Assembly (NCBI RefSeq): GCF_900103615.1
Contig: NZ_FNGW01000003.1
Coordinates: 460,705-524,704, forward strand
Direction: 5' to 3'
From: Romboutsia lituseburensis DSM 797
GTDB lineage: Bacteria; Bacillota; Clostridia; Peptostreptococcales; Peptostreptococcaceae
Length of the DNA: 64,000 bases
The position numbers and the translations under genes were made by a program. Below the pieces are notes generated by a model that had not been told where the DNA came from, did no database searches, and saw only the letters and a list, made by a program, of their open reading frames with translations. This document shows, piece by piece, positions 27,016 to 35,821 of this stretch (position 1 is the first letter of the stretch; every line of letters starts with the position of its first letter).

Positions 27016-28128
27016 CTAAAAATTAATTTTTTTATTCCTCATACCAACATTTAAGACTAATCCTAAACTAGCTAAAGATGATACTACTGAACTCGCTCCA
27101 TAACTAATAAAAGGAAGTGTAATTCCTGTAACAGGTATTAATGCCATCGTCATTCCTATATTTTGTATTATTTGATAGGTAAACATACTACTTACTCCAA
27201 TAATTATTAGTGCTCCATAAAAATCTTTAGCTTTTCCAGCCGTTTTTACCATTCTTAATATAAATAGTAAGTATAAAATAATTACGATAAGCATACCCGC
27301 TAGACCTAACTCTTCTCCTATTACTGCAAATATAAAATCACTTTCTGAAACAGGAAGAAACCCACTATGATTTTGAGTTCCATTGTATAAACCTTTACCT
27401 TCTAATCCACCAGAACCTATTGCTATCATTGATTGTACTACTTGATAATTTCCAGGATAACTCAAATCATCTGGATGCAAAAATGCCTCTATTCTTACTT
27501 TTTGGTGAGGTGCCATAAATGTATATATTAAAGGAAGTAAAATAACTACAATTATTCCTATATTTCGAATTATTTTTATATTAAGGCCTGCCACAAATAA
27601 CATTCCTAGCATTATACATCCAAAAGTTATAGTACCTCCTAAATCAGGCTGTATTAACATTAATATAAGAACTGGCATTGCTTTTAATACCACTGGAATT
27701 ATTTCTTTTAATGTATTAAGTTTGCCATTATACTTTTCTACAATTTTTGCATAACTTATTATAAAGGTTATCTTTACCAGCTCCGATGTTTGAAGATATA
27801 ATGGACCTAGCTTTATCCATCTTCTTGACCCTTCTTGAATATTTCCTAATCCTGGAACCCAAACCAATAATAACAATATTATACTTGCTACATAAAAAAA
27901 TTTGTAGTGTTTTCCAATTTGTGAATAGTCTATTTTTAGTGTACACAATATTATAATTATACCTATTCCAAATGCAATTAACTGCTTTATTATCTCTTTA
28001 TAATTGCCTGTCTGATTTGCATGGGTTGCTGTTGTTAACATTACAATTCCAAATATAAATATTAAAAATATATTTAATATAAGCTTGAAATCCAAATGTT
28101 TTATAAGCTTAATATTTTTTTTGATCAT
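27016..28128 (-). CDS. rodA: SEDS glycosyltransferase RodA/FtsW-type
   Basis: A 370-residue membrane protein of the SEDS family, which polymerises lipid II into glycan strands with a class B PBP. About ten helices are present. Family motifs include GSRRWIKLGPLYLQTSELVKI, PDLGGTITFG, YQVVQSMIAIGSGGLEGKGL, FIFAVIGEELGL and FISYGASSVVSSLASLGLVLN. The short length and motif set favour RodA over FtsW/SpoVE. It is first in a three-gene operon with the response regulator and kinase, an arrangement suggesting wall-stress feedback. Confidence 0.9.
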   Translation of the reverse strand: MIKKNIKLIKHLDFKLILNIFLIFIFGIVMLTTATHANQTGNYKEIIKQLIAFGIGIIIILCTLKIDYSQIGKHYKFFYVASIILLLLVWVPGLGNIQEGSRRWIKLGPLYLQTSELVKITFIISYAKIVEKYNGKLNTLKEIIPVVLKAMPVLILMLIQPDLGGTITFGCIMLGMLFVAGLNIKIIRNIGIIVVILLPLIYTFMAPHQKVRIEAFLHPDDLSYPGNYQVVQSMIAIGSGGLEGKGLYNGTQNHSGFLPVSESDFIFAVIGEELGLAGMLIVIILYLLFILRMVKTAGKAKDFYGALIIIGVSSMFTYQIIQNIGMTMALIPVTGITLPFISYGASSVVSSLASLGLVLNVGMRNKKINF

Positions 28129-28307
28129 TTTTATGTCCTCTCTCTAAAAAGTTTTGATTAAAATAATAATTCTACGCCAAAATAAGTTATTAATAAAAAA
28201 TCATCCACAACATTTATTTAATTAAATTCCGATTTTTATAATACCTCCAATTTTACTTTTAATTATTAATATTGTAATTAATAATTATGGAGAAATTATG
28301 GAGACAT

Positions 28308-28350
28308 AAATTTACCCCTTACCTAATATTTAGAGGTAAGGGGTAAATTT
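28308..28350 (-). terminator. Terminator of the flavodoxin/PNPOx gene
   Basis: A perfect 17-bp stem (AAATTTACCCCTTACCT and complement) with a 9-nt loop, directly after the stop at 28353. Confidence 0.85.
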
Positions 28351-28352
28351 AT

Positions 28353-29303
28353 TTAATCTATACAGTCTAATATCTGTCTAGCATCATATCCATTTTCTTT
28401 AAAATTTGAGTTTAAATATTCATACTTAATAGGTATAACTTTAAAAATATTAAGAGTTATAGGAAGCTTTTTTATATACTCTAGATTTAACTTTTTTAAG
28501 CTAATAATTTTTTCATATTCTTTGCTATAAGTATCTATCATTTGGCACCTACCTGTAATTTGAAGACCTCTTAAGTTATCCATACCTGTATATTCCTCGT
28601 AAATTGCCATGCTTATATTTTTATTTTGAAGTATGCCTACATATTTTAATCCACCTTCTGATATAAAATAAAATGCATCGTCTTTGTATTCATACTCTAT
28701 AGGTGTAGCCCTTATAAAACTTTCATACCCTGTAGCAATTGTCGCCGTAGTATGTTTTTTTATAAATTGATCTATACTTTTTTTCATCTCAATTTTAGGT
28801 ACAGTTTTCTGTGGTCTATCTATGTATTTTTTTATATTTATAGCTGCTTTTACAGCTTCAGCCTCTTTAAATTCTCCCATATCTTTAAATGGTACATTTA
28901 TTATTTCTGAAATTTTTTTTATACTAGATTTATCTTCTTCTGTTAATTTGCTAAGTACTAATTCTCCATGTATAAAATGATAATATATATTTGCCTTCTT
29001 AGTTATATTTTGTATTTGAGTTGAATATTGAATTCCATCTTTTTTGGATATTCCAACACAAACGACTATAAGTTTTTTGTTTGTAAAATCAAAATTATGT
29101 TTTTCTAAATATCTGATGGTTTTATATCCTGTTTTGTTTCCGAATAAAGGAAACGCTATAATTATATTTGAATATTTATCTATTGAATTGGGACTATTTT
29201 CGATGTCTAACAATTTAGAATTTCCTACTATAAATGATATAATTTGTGCAACTTTTTTTGTAGTATTGTAATTACTTTCATATAATACAAGTGTGTTATT
29301 CAT
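28353..29303 (-). CDS. Flavodoxin-like/pyridoxamine-oxidase-like fusion
   Basis: A 316-residue two-domain flavoprotein candidate. Residues ~1-150 follow the flavodoxin plan: LVLYESNYNTTKKVAQII is a degenerate FMN phosphate loop and IIIAFPLFGNKTGYKTIRYLE follows. Residues ~175-316 form a split-barrel FMN-binding domain of the PNPOx-like type (KHTTATIATGYESFIRATPIEYEYKDDAFYFISEGG...RGLQITGRCQMID). AGGAGTGATAAT sets the ATG at 29303; an in-frame ATG six codons upstream is less well placed. The domains suggest a reductase passing electrons between two flavins, with unknown substrate. Confidence 0.82.
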   Translation of the reverse strand: MNNTLVLYESNYNTTKKVAQIISFIVGNSKLLDIENSPNSIDKYSNIIIAFPLFGNKTGYKTIRYLEKHNFDFTNKKLIVVCVGISKKDGIQYSTQIQNITKKANIYYHFIHGELVLSKLTEEDKSSIKKISEIINVPFKDMGEFKEAEAVKAAINIKKYIDRPQKTVPKIEMKKSIDQFIKKHTTATIATGYESFIRATPIEYEYKDDAFYFISEGGLKYVGILQNKNISMAIYEEYTGMDNLRGLQITGRCQMIDTYSKEYEKIISLKKLNLEYIKKLPITLNIFKVIPIKYEYLNSNFKENGYDARQILDCID

Positions 29304-29408
29304 ATTATCACTCCTATTCAATTAGCTTAAAAGCTATTTTAATCATTAATTTAAACTTTTAATTTAATTCCTTTAATAAATCATATGTTTTATATACATT
29401 TATATTCA

Positions 29409-29463
29409 AAATAACCTCTCCCCTACCACTTTAATAACTTAAAGTAGCAGGGGAGAGGTTATT
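29409..29463 (-). terminator. Terminator of the MazG-like gene
   Basis: A long stem (AATAACCTCTCCCCT and its complement, plus ACTTTAA/TTAAAGT) with two small mismatches overlaps the gene's stop codon. It is G+C-rich for the region and very stable. Confidence 0.85.
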
Positions 29464-29773
29464 CACACTTTGATTTCCATTTAGAAAGCTTTGATTTATA
29501 TATTTCCATTACTTTTGCTTCATCAATTTTATTATTATACGTTTGACTTATTATTGCACTTGCAACTATTATAACATCTAAACATTCTTCTACTATATCT
29601 TCTTTAGATTTGTTTTTATATCCACAACCACATACATTTGTATAACTTAACACAGCTTGTGATACCTCACCTACCTCCTCTGATAATTTTAAAGTTCTTT
29701 CAACTAATGTTTTTTTATCTAATACGGTTAATTTTTCTATTTCACCTAAGTCTACTAATTTTTTTTCTTCCAT
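29459..29773 (-). CDS. MazG-like nucleotide pyrophosphohydrolase
   Basis: A 104-residue all-alpha NTP pyrophosphatase. The Mg-binding motif is spread over KLSEEVGEVSQAVL (EExxE) and DIVEECLDVIIVASAI (ExxxD), the MazG arrangement. Such enzymes hydrolyse abnormal or excess (d)NTPs to NMP and PPi. AAGGAG precedes the ATG; monocistronic with a strong terminator. A Cys-rich CGCGYKNKSKE insertion lies between the two motifs. Substrate not predictable. Confidence 0.88.
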   Translation of the reverse strand: MEEKKLVDLGEIEKLTVLDKKTLVERTLKLSEEVGEVSQAVLSYTNVCGCGYKNKSKEDIVEECLDVIIVASAIISQTYNNKIDEAKVMEIYKSKLSKWKSKCE

Positions 29774-29858
29774 AATATCTCCTTACACTTAATTGATTTT
29801 AACATTAATTAAGTATACTAGATAATTGATAATATGTAAAAATGATTATTATAATATT

Positions 29859-30488
29859 TTAAAATAAAGTCTTGTTAAAATGTGTAGTAACTTTGATTAT
29901 ATTAGCTTCTTTTTCAAAATTATTTAATATATTTATATTATATAATCTACTTTCATTATTGTTTTTTAAAACTAATAAATCTCCTTCATTTAATTTTATA
30001 AAACCATCTATGTTAATATCTACACTACCTTCTAAGCAATAAAAAATTATAAACATTTTTTTATTATTCTTAATATCCATTGATAAATCCAAGTTTTTTA
30101 AAGCTTTACATCCTATTTTTATATGTTCTAAATTACCATCACAACCTTTATTCATCATAAGGTTAAAATCAGTAACCTTCCCATAGCTTTTAGTTATCCA
30201 GTCGCCTTTAAACCTATCTTGTTCAAATTTATTTAGTTTAATTTTATGGTATCCTTCATGATCTAAATCAAGAGTTCCATTTAGAATCATAATTTTTCTA
30301 TCTATTCCTGGTAAACTAGTAAAAGTAGATTCATTTACAGTTACTTTTGCAGAACTTATTCTAAATATAAAATTTAGTTCACTGTATATAGAATTTTCAG
30401 GATATATGTATAACTGAGTTGTAGTTCCTCCTGACCAATAGCTTGTTTTATATTCATTTTTTCTTATAATCTTTATATCATATGTCAT
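29859..30488 (-). CDS. HutD/Ves-family cupin protein
   Basis: A 209-residue double-cupin-fold protein. The start (IIRKNEYKTSYWSGGTTTQLYIYP) and FIFRISSAKVTVNESTFTSLPG are characteristic of HutD/Ves, where the W-SGGTT block and the SxA motif are conserved. HutD limits histidine degradation in pseudomonads and Ves is a cold-induced protein, but a biochemical activity is not established. No hut genes are nearby. TAGGGGGGATTTTA precedes the ATG. Confidence 0.88.
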   Translation of the reverse strand: MTYDIKIIRKNEYKTSYWSGGTTTQLYIYPENSIYSELNFIFRISSAKVTVNESTFTSLPGIDRKIMILNGTLDLDHEGYHKIKLNKFEQDRFKGDWITKSYGKVTDFNLMMNKGCDGNLEHIKIGCKALKNLDLSMDIKNNKKMFIIFYCLEGSVDINIDGFIKLNEGDLLVLKNNNESRLYNINILNNFEKEANIIKVTTHFNKTLF

Positions 30489-30561
30489 TAAAATCCCCCC
30501 TAAGATTAATACTTCTATTACACCTATTCAATACTTTTACTCAAACTCCTTTTATAAAAAC

Positions 30562-30589
30562 AGCCACCTCTATATATAAAGATGGCTAC
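30562..30589 (-). terminator. Terminator of the 219-residue membrane protein gene
   Basis: Minus-strand AGCCATCT and AGGTGGCT (G-U tolerant) pair around TTATATAT, followed by GTTTTTAT. Confidence 0.6.
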
Positions 30590-30597
30590 TTTTAAAA

Positions 30598-31254
30598 TTA
30601 GCTAGTTTTAACTACTGGCTTACTATTGCCAATTGCTAATAGTACACCTAAAGCTATTGATAAACTTGCCGCAAATAAAACTCTATATTTTCCTGGAATT
30701 AAAAAAGTTATAGTATGTGCTGGTATCCAAAATAACGGTATTGTTTTTCCTATAACAAAGGATAAAAATCTATTTAAATCTATTCTAGTTGCTATTGATT
30801 TAATACTTATATCCTTTATACCTTCATATTTCATGTCCAAATATGTGTCTGTTATTTTATGTGTAAACATAAATGTTGGTGCAAATGTAAGATTCATAAC
30901 AGCAGATGTAAAAAATGCAAACACAAATTTAGATTCTCCTGCTGGTAATAATTTCATTTCTAGTACCCTAGTTACTCCGGCATCAAATATTGTAAACATT
31001 AGAGTAATTACAACCCCTATTATCCCCCATATTATTGCTCTTGTAAAAAAATAACTTTGAAACTTCCATTCCTTTGATTCTAATCTTTGTGCTAGCATTT
31101 CTCCCATTGTTGATAAAATAGCAAATTTTATAAATCCTCCTAGTAATTTATAACTATCTGTAAATAATATAAATGCATCTCTTGTTTTTTCTACTAATAG
31201 GATTATTCCTATTAATAAAATTATTCCTCCCCATATGTAATCTCCTTTTTTCAT
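30598..31254 (-). CDS. Integral membrane protein, possibly Mpv17/PMP22-like
   Basis: A ~218-residue protein with about five hydrophobic segments. The C-terminal third (PLFWIPAHTITFLIPGKYR) resembles the Mpv17/PMP22 signature W.WP..Q..NF..VP..YR, and LGGFIKFAILSTMGEMLAQRL resembles the early part of that family, in which a helix is followed by a polar loop. The match is from memory and moderate. The start is placed at ATG 31254, since AAGGAG abuts an ATG two codons upstream with no spacing. No neighbour suggests a role. Confidence 0.7.
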   Translation of the reverse strand: MKKGDYIWGGIILLIGIILLVEKTRDAFILFTDSYKLLGGFIKFAILSTMGEMLAQRLESKEWKFQSYFFTRAIIWGIIGVVITLMFTIFDAGVTRVLEMKLLPAGESKFVFAFFTSAVMNLTFAPTFMFTHKITDTYLDMKYEGIKDISIKSIATRIDLNRFLSFVIGKTIPLFWIPAHTITFLIPGKYRVLFAASLSIALGVLLAIGNSKPVVKTS

Positions 31255-31363
31255 CAGCATCTCCTTCTTTTAGATTTACATTTTATTTTATATTTTGCTT
31301 ATTATCTATAACTTTGTACTTTTTTTGCTTAATTCCTCCTTAATTTTAAATTTTTCATATAAA

Positions 31364-31396
31364 AATCCCAAATATAAAGACTTTATATTTGGGATT
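31364..31396 (-). terminator. Terminator of the TatD-like gene
   Basis: AATCCCAAATATAAAG and its complement are adjacent, forming a stem with a small loop just after the stop. Confidence 0.75.
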
Positions 31397-31403
31397 AATT
31401 TAG

Positions 31404-32150
31404 TTATATACTATTAGTAATCTTTATTAAATTTTCTTTGCAACTGAATTTAAAAGCTTCTAAATCTACATCTTTAACTTTACATATATACTTATAGACA
31501 CTTTTAATTTCATTAGGCATTCCATAAACATCATTGACCCATTGTAATGCTGTTGGACCATCTGTTTCTGCCAATAGCTTACTTACTGGTATCTCTTTTA
31601 TTATTTCTATTGTTTTAATATTCGAATATAAATCTACACTCGCTGTAAAATAGCACTTTAAATCTATTAATTTTAATAAATTATCTCTGTCTCCAGAATA
31701 CCAATGTATTATTGTTTGATTAGAAACATCATACTTTTTTATTAAATCTAGCACTAGCTCTTCTGCACCTTTAGTATGTACATTTATGTATTTATTGTAT
31801 TTTTTAGCACATTCTAAGAAATATTTAAATACTCTTATTTGATTTTCATAAGTTGATTTATCTTCTACCCAATGAAAATCCAAGCCTACTTCTCCAATTA
31901 ATGGTGTTGTTTTTATATATTTTTCTAAATTTTCTAAGTTGTATTTCCCTTTATCAACATTCCATGGATGTATTCCAAATATCGGTATAATATATTTGCT
32001 TTTATTTGATATCTCTAAATTTTTAACATAACTTTTTTCATCCATTGAACATGCTATTGTTTTTATCTTTTCGTTATTGATTATATTTATTGCCTTATCT
32101 ATTGTTTCATTTGTATAAAAATCTAAGTGGTTGTGAAAATCTATATACAT
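31404..32150 (-). CDS. TatD-family metal-dependent hydrolase
   Basis: A 248-residue TIM-barrel amidohydrolase. Metal ligands are visible: H6 and H8 in DFHNHLDF, Glu in IGEVGLDFHW, His in INVHTKGAEE, His in IIHWYSG and Asp in ETDGP. This is the TatD order. Family members act as nucleases or D-amino-acyl-tRNA-type hydrolases. TAAGGAGATTAT precedes the ATG. It follows the nitroreductase gene by 27 bp and is likely co-transcribed with it. Confidence 0.9.
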   Translation of the reverse strand: MYIDFHNHLDFYTNETIDKAINIINNEKIKTIACSMDEKSYVKNLEISNKSKYIIPIFGIHPWNVDKGKYNLENLEKYIKTTPLIGEVGLDFHWVEDKSTYENQIRVFKYFLECAKKYNKYINVHTKGAEELVLDLIKKYDVSNQTIIHWYSGDRDNLLKLIDLKCYFTASVDLYSNIKTIEIIKEIPVSKLLAETDGPTALQWVNDVYGMPNEIKSVYKYICKVKDVDLEAFKFSCKENLIKITNSI

Positions 32151-32177
32151 ATAATCTCCTTAATTCCCAGTATATAT

Positions 32178-32690
32178 TTATGTATTTTTAAATCTATTTC
32201 TATGTACTTTTTTCTTATCAAATCTATCTATATACTCATTCTCTTCATTGGTATATCCTATTGAAATTAAAGCATACGGTACTAAATTTCCAGGTAAATC
32301 CAAGGTTATTTTTACTTTATTAACTACTTTGTTTTTTGGAAATACTCCAGTCCAACAAGAAGCTAAACCTTGATTAGTTGCTTCTAGTAAAAGATTTTCT
32401 GTGCTTGCCCCTAAATCTTGCATCCATTTGCCTGCTTTTAAAAATCGATTTTTATTTCCAAGAACTGCTATACATATAGGAGCCTCTTTTATATGTTTAG
32501 CTCTATGCTGGACTTTTGATAACTGACTTAATATTTCTTTATCATCTACTATAACAAACTCCCATGGTTGAGAATTTTTTGAAGATGGAGCCTGCATTGC
32601 TGATTTTAATATTTCAATTATCTTATTTTCTTCAACAGATTTATCTATATAGCTTCTTATTGATCTTCTATTTTTTATAACATCTAACAT
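32178..32690 (-). CDS. Nitroreductase-family FMN oxidoreductase
   Basis: A 170-residue flavoenzyme of the NfsB/FRP fold. RRSIRSY at residues 8-14 is the FMN-phosphate Arg motif, and SAMQAPSSKNSQPWEFVIV and ATNQGLASCWTG are the other conserved blocks. It would reduce nitro, quinone or similar compounds with NAD(P)H as a homodimer. First gene of a probable two-gene unit with the TatD-like hydrolase. Substrate unknown. Confidence 0.92.
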   Translation of the reverse strand: MLDVIKNRRSIRSYIDKSVEENKIIEILKSAMQAPSSKNSQPWEFVIVDDKEILSQLSKVQHRAKHIKEAPICIAVLGNKNRFLKAGKWMQDLGASTENLLLEATNQGLASCWTGVFPKNKVVNKVKITLDLPGNLVPYALISIGYTNEENEYIDRFDKKKVHRNRFKNT

Positions 32691-32897
32691 ATTTCATAGG
32701 TCTCCTTTTAACTATAAGTTTAGACTTTTACTAATAAAGTATTCTATACCCATTTTAGCATATATTTAATTATCTTTTAAAACATTCCTCAACAATGAAC
32801 CATTTATATTTATCAGATTACAAATATTTAATTTTCTTTTAACTTATTATTAAGATATAATAGAGCTAAATAAAAACTATTATTGGAGGAAATATAT

Positions 32898-33677
32898 ATG
32901 AGATCACATGAAGTTGACTTTAAATTATATGGAGATGATATGCAGTTTGTAGAAATAGAGCTAGACCCTAAAGAAACAGTGGTTGCTGAGGCTGGTGCTA
33001 TGATGATGATGGATCAAGATATTACTATGGAAACTATATTTGGTGATGGTAGCAAAAATTCAGGTTCTAAACTATTTGGTGCTGCAAAAAGAATGCTAAC
33101 AGGTGAAAGTCTTTTCATGACCGCTTTTACAAATGATGGGTATGATAAACAAAAAGTATCATTTGCGTCTCCTTATCCAGGTAAGATAATTCCTGTTGAT
33201 TTAGCGCAAGTCGGTGGTAAGTTAGTTTGTCAAAAGGATGCATTTTTATGTGCGGCTAAAGGGGTTAGTATTGGTATAGATTTTAGAAAAAAACTAGGTG
33301 TTGGATTTTTTGGTGGAGAAGGATTTATTCTTCAAAAATTAGAAGGAGATGGACTTTGCTTTATACATGCAGGTGGTACTATTGTAAAAAAAGAGTTACT
33401 TCCAGGAGAAAAGCTAAGAGTTGATACTGGTTGTTTAGTTGCTATGACTAAAGATATTAATTACAATATAGAATTTGTTGGTGGTGTGAAAAATAGTTTA
33501 TTTGGTGGTGAAGGATTATTTCTCGCTAGCTTAACAGGCCCAGGTAGTGTATGGATTCAAAGTTTACCATTTAGTAGACTTGCTTCTAGAGTCTTTGCTT
33601 CTGCGCCACAAGTCGCTGGAGATAGTAGAGATGAAGGAAGTATTTTAGGTTCTTTAGGAAATTTATTTGAAAGATAG
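32898..33677 (+). CDS. AIM24/TIGR00266-family protein
   Basis: A 259-residue beta-rich protein. Family blocks: [15 protein letters not shown] (here [17 protein letters not shown]), [47 protein letters not shown] and [22 protein letters not shown]. Homologues occur across bacteria and in the mitochondrial Aim24; the biochemical function is not known. TATTGGAGGAAATATAT sets the ATG at 32898. Monocistronic on the plus strand, convergent with the GNAT gene. Confidence 0.92.
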   Translation: MRSHEVDFKLYGDDMQFVEIELDPKETVVAEAGAMMMMDQDITMETIFGDGSKNSGSKLFGAAKRMLTGESLFMTAFTNDGYDKQKVSFASPYPGKIIPVDLAQVGGKLVCQKDAFLCAAKGVSIGIDFRKKLGVGFFGGEGFILQKLEGDGLCFIHAGGTIVKKELLPGEKLRVDTGCLVAMTKDINYNIEFVGGVKNSLFGGEGLFLASLTGPGSVWIQSLPFSRLASRVFASAPQVAGDSRDEGSILGSLGNLFER

Positions 33678-33691
33678 TATTATGTTAAAAT

Positions 33692-33722
33692 AAAAAAGTC
33701 TGATTTTACCCAGACTTTTTTA
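33692..33722. terminator. Bidirectional terminator
   Basis: AAAAAAGTCTG and CAGACTTTTTT around ATTTTACC, between the convergent AIM24-like and GNAT genes. Confidence 0.8.
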
Positions 33723-33785
33723 TTTTACATCCTTAATAATTCAAATTTATTTATCATTTAATCCATATATTTCATTCTTTGAATA

Positions 33786-34385
33786 TTATTTTTTCATCAT
33801 ACACCAATATGAAACATTATCTACTGGCATATTCCCCGATTCTAATACTTTAAATCCTAACTTTTCATAAAAATGTACATTTATAATATTTTGAGTTTCT
33901 AAATAACATGATATATTTTCACCTTCAATTTGTTTTAAAACATACTTTAGCATATGACCACCATATCCTTTTCTTTGGTGTATAGGGTTAATTCCTATTG
34001 GTGATATTTTTATAAATTTATTTTTCATGTACAGTTTTTCTTTTGGAGATAAGTAATCTAAAATATCAACCAATTTTTTCATATTATTTTTACCTAAAGT
34101 ACACATTACCTTTATTCCGCCTGATTTAATTACCTTAAGAGGTGTCATAATATCCTCACCAGGTAATATTATTAGTACACCTTCATATTTATCTGAAATT
34201 GTGTATACTCTTCCATATTTTAAACCATATCTAATTCTCATCTCAAAAAAATAAGTTAAATATTTTTTCCTTTTATTATCATCTGGAAATAAGTTCATAT
34301 ACAATGGATCTTTTTCCAAAGATAAAGTAAGAACTTTTGCTAATTTAGCTAGTTCATATTTTTTTAATTCTAATATTTGTTTCAT
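33786..34385 (-). CDS. GNAT-family N-acetyltransferase
   Basis: A 199-residue acetyl-CoA-dependent transferase. Motif A is SPIGINPIHQRKGYGGHML, with the Q-x-x-G-x-G pyrophosphate loop, followed by NIINVHFYEKLGF. The N-terminal half (ALSLEKDPLYMNLFPDD) matches the subgroup of GNATs acting on unknown small amines. It lies downstream of the MerR gene, with 178 bp between and no clear terminator, so read-through is possible. Substrate unknown. Confidence 0.88.
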   Translation of the reverse strand: MKQILELKKYELAKLAKVLTLSLEKDPLYMNLFPDDNKRKKYLTYFFEMRIRYGLKYGRVYTISDKYEGVLIILPGEDIMTPLKVIKSGGIKVMCTLGKNNMKKLVDILDYLSPKEKLYMKNKFIKISPIGINPIHQRKGYGGHMLKYVLKQIEGENISCYLETQNIINVHFYEKLGFKVLESGNMPVDNVSYWCMMKK

Positions 34386-34563
34386 ATTACTCTCCCCATT
34401 ATGCCTTTTTACTTCGCAAACAGTTTATCACACTTAAATAAATGATACAATATAAGGGATTAATACATATGCTTATTATATGAAGTATAAATACTAAATA
34501 TAAAATTAATATGCTTCAGAGTAATTTGCTATGTAAAATTTTTTATTATCAAAATACCATTTT

Positions 34564-34947
34564 TTAATATTTCTGTAAAAGTTTTTTTTCATTTATAATA
34601 TCCGTGCATTCATATTTTTTTATCTTAAAATCTAATCGTTCTATTGTCTTTTTTATTTCTTCCATTTTTTTTATTAATTCTTTACGTTGTTGTATTAGTA
34701 TTTCTTTACGAGCATTCATAGTTTCATCGCCTTGTTTAAATAAATCAACGTATTCTATTAAAGCTTCAATTGGAAGACCTGCACTTCTCATGCACTTAAT
34801 AAATTCTACCCAATTGCAATCTTCCTCTGTATAGCTCCTTCTACCTCTGTTATCACGATTTACATTTGGTAGAAGTCCTATTTTTTCATAATAACGTAAT
34901 GTATCTTGAGAAAGTCCAAATTTTTCACTTACTTCTGTAATTGTCAT
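34564..34947 (-). CDS. MerR-family regulator (AdhR/NmlR-like)
   Basis: A 127-residue regulator. The MerR winged helix (TITEVSEKFGLSQDTLRYYEKIGLLP) is followed by NRGRRSYTEEDCNWVEFIKCMRSAGLPIEALIEYVDL, typical of the AdhR/NmlR branch that senses aldehydes or reactive electrophiles through a Cys. Cysteines here are in EEDCNW, FIKCMR and KKYECTD. The 20-bp palindrome in its own promoter indicates autoregulation by promoter untwisting. The downstream GNAT gene is the only nearby candidate target. Confidence 0.9.
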   Translation of the reverse strand: MTITEVSEKFGLSQDTLRYYEKIGLLPNVNRDNRGRRSYTEEDCNWVEFIKCMRSAGLPIEALIEYVDLFKQGDETMNARKEILIQQRKELIKKMEEIKKTIERLDFKIKKYECTDIINEKKLLQKY

Positions 34948-34980
34948 GTTTTTAGTCTCCTAATTATTATATTTAAATAT

Positions 34981-35011
34981 ATAATAATACTTGGAGTTAA
35001 CTCCAAGTCAA
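34981..35011 (-). promoter_or_regulatory. MerR-type promoter with 19-bp spacer and 20-bp palindrome
   Basis: Minus strand TTGACT (35006-35011), a 19-bp spacer and TATTAT (34981-34986). The spacer holds the perfect palindrome ACTTGGAGTTAACTCCAAGT (34989-35008). Over-long 19-bp spacers with a centred palindrome are the hallmark of MerR-activated promoters. Confidence 0.9.
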
Positions 35012-35114
35012 GTATTTTCAACTTTATTTCTACTAGGTATTTTTATATTTATAATTTCTATTTAGTGTTTCCATGTTAAAATTTAAACTTATTAAATCTT
35101 TCCATTTTGCTTGT

Positions 35115-35143
35115 GCAAAAAGCTACTGACTATGTCAGCAGCT
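35115..35143 (-). terminator. Terminator of the pst-phoU operon
   Basis: Minus strand AGCTGCTGAC and GTCAGTAGCT around ATA, followed by TTTTT, overlapping the phoU stop. Confidence 0.8.
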
Positions 35144-35795
35144 AATCTATTTCTATCATTTCTCCATTTATTGCATATATAACGAATTCACATATGTTTG
35201 TAATATGGTCTCCTATTCTTTCTAAATATCGACCTACAAATAAAAGCTTTACTCCTTGATTTATATTATGTTTATCTTTATGCATAGCGCTTAAAGCATC
35301 TATATGAACTGCACTGTATAATTCATCTACCACATCATCTTGTAACCCTGTTTTATGAGCTAACTTAGGGTCATTATTCTTTAAAGCATTCTTTGCACTT
35401 TTTAACATTCCTATAGTTACATCCTTCATCTTAGGAATATCTATAAGTTTTTCTACATGCTCCTCTGTTCCTATTTTTATAGTCTCCATAGCTATGTTTA
35501 CAGCATAGTCTCCTACCCTTTCAAGTTCCATAGCTATAGATCCTAGTGCATATATTATTCTTAAATCCTTTGCTAGAGGTTGTTTAAGTGCCATTAACTC
35601 TATACTTTTTTCTCTTATATATTCTCTTAAATCATCTATTTCATCATCTAGTACCAAAATATCTTTAGAGGCTTCTAAATCTTTTGATACCATAGCATCT
35701 ACTGCTTTTGATACTATATTTTCACACTTATCCATCATTTCACATGTCATATCTATTAGTTCATTTATATTTATATCTAAATTATTTAAATTCAC
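35142..35795 (-). CDS. phoU: Phosphate signalling regulator PhoU
   Basis: A 217-residue cytoplasmic protein of two PhoU three-helix bundles. The metal-site motifs ELERVGDYAVNIA (residues ~75-90) and YLERIGDHITNICEF (~185-200) are present. PhoU links PstSCAB activity to the phosphate-sensing kinase and limits phosphate uptake. The start is GTG at 35795 behind GGAGGTAAAGT. It is last in pstSCAB-phoU, 26 bp after pstB. Confidence 0.96.
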   Translation of the reverse strand: MNLNNLDININELIDMTCEMMDKCENIVSKAVDAMVSKDLEASKDILVLDDEIDDLREYIREKSIELMALKQPLAKDLRIIYALGSIAMELERVGDYAVNIAMETIKIGTEEHVEKLIDIPKMKDVTIGMLKSAKNALKNNDPKLAHKTGLQDDVVDELYSAVHIDALSAMHKDKHNINQGVKLLFVGRYLERIGDHITNICEFVIYAINGEMIEID

Positions 35796-35821
35796 ACTTT
35801 ACCTCCTTCTTTAATTTGATT

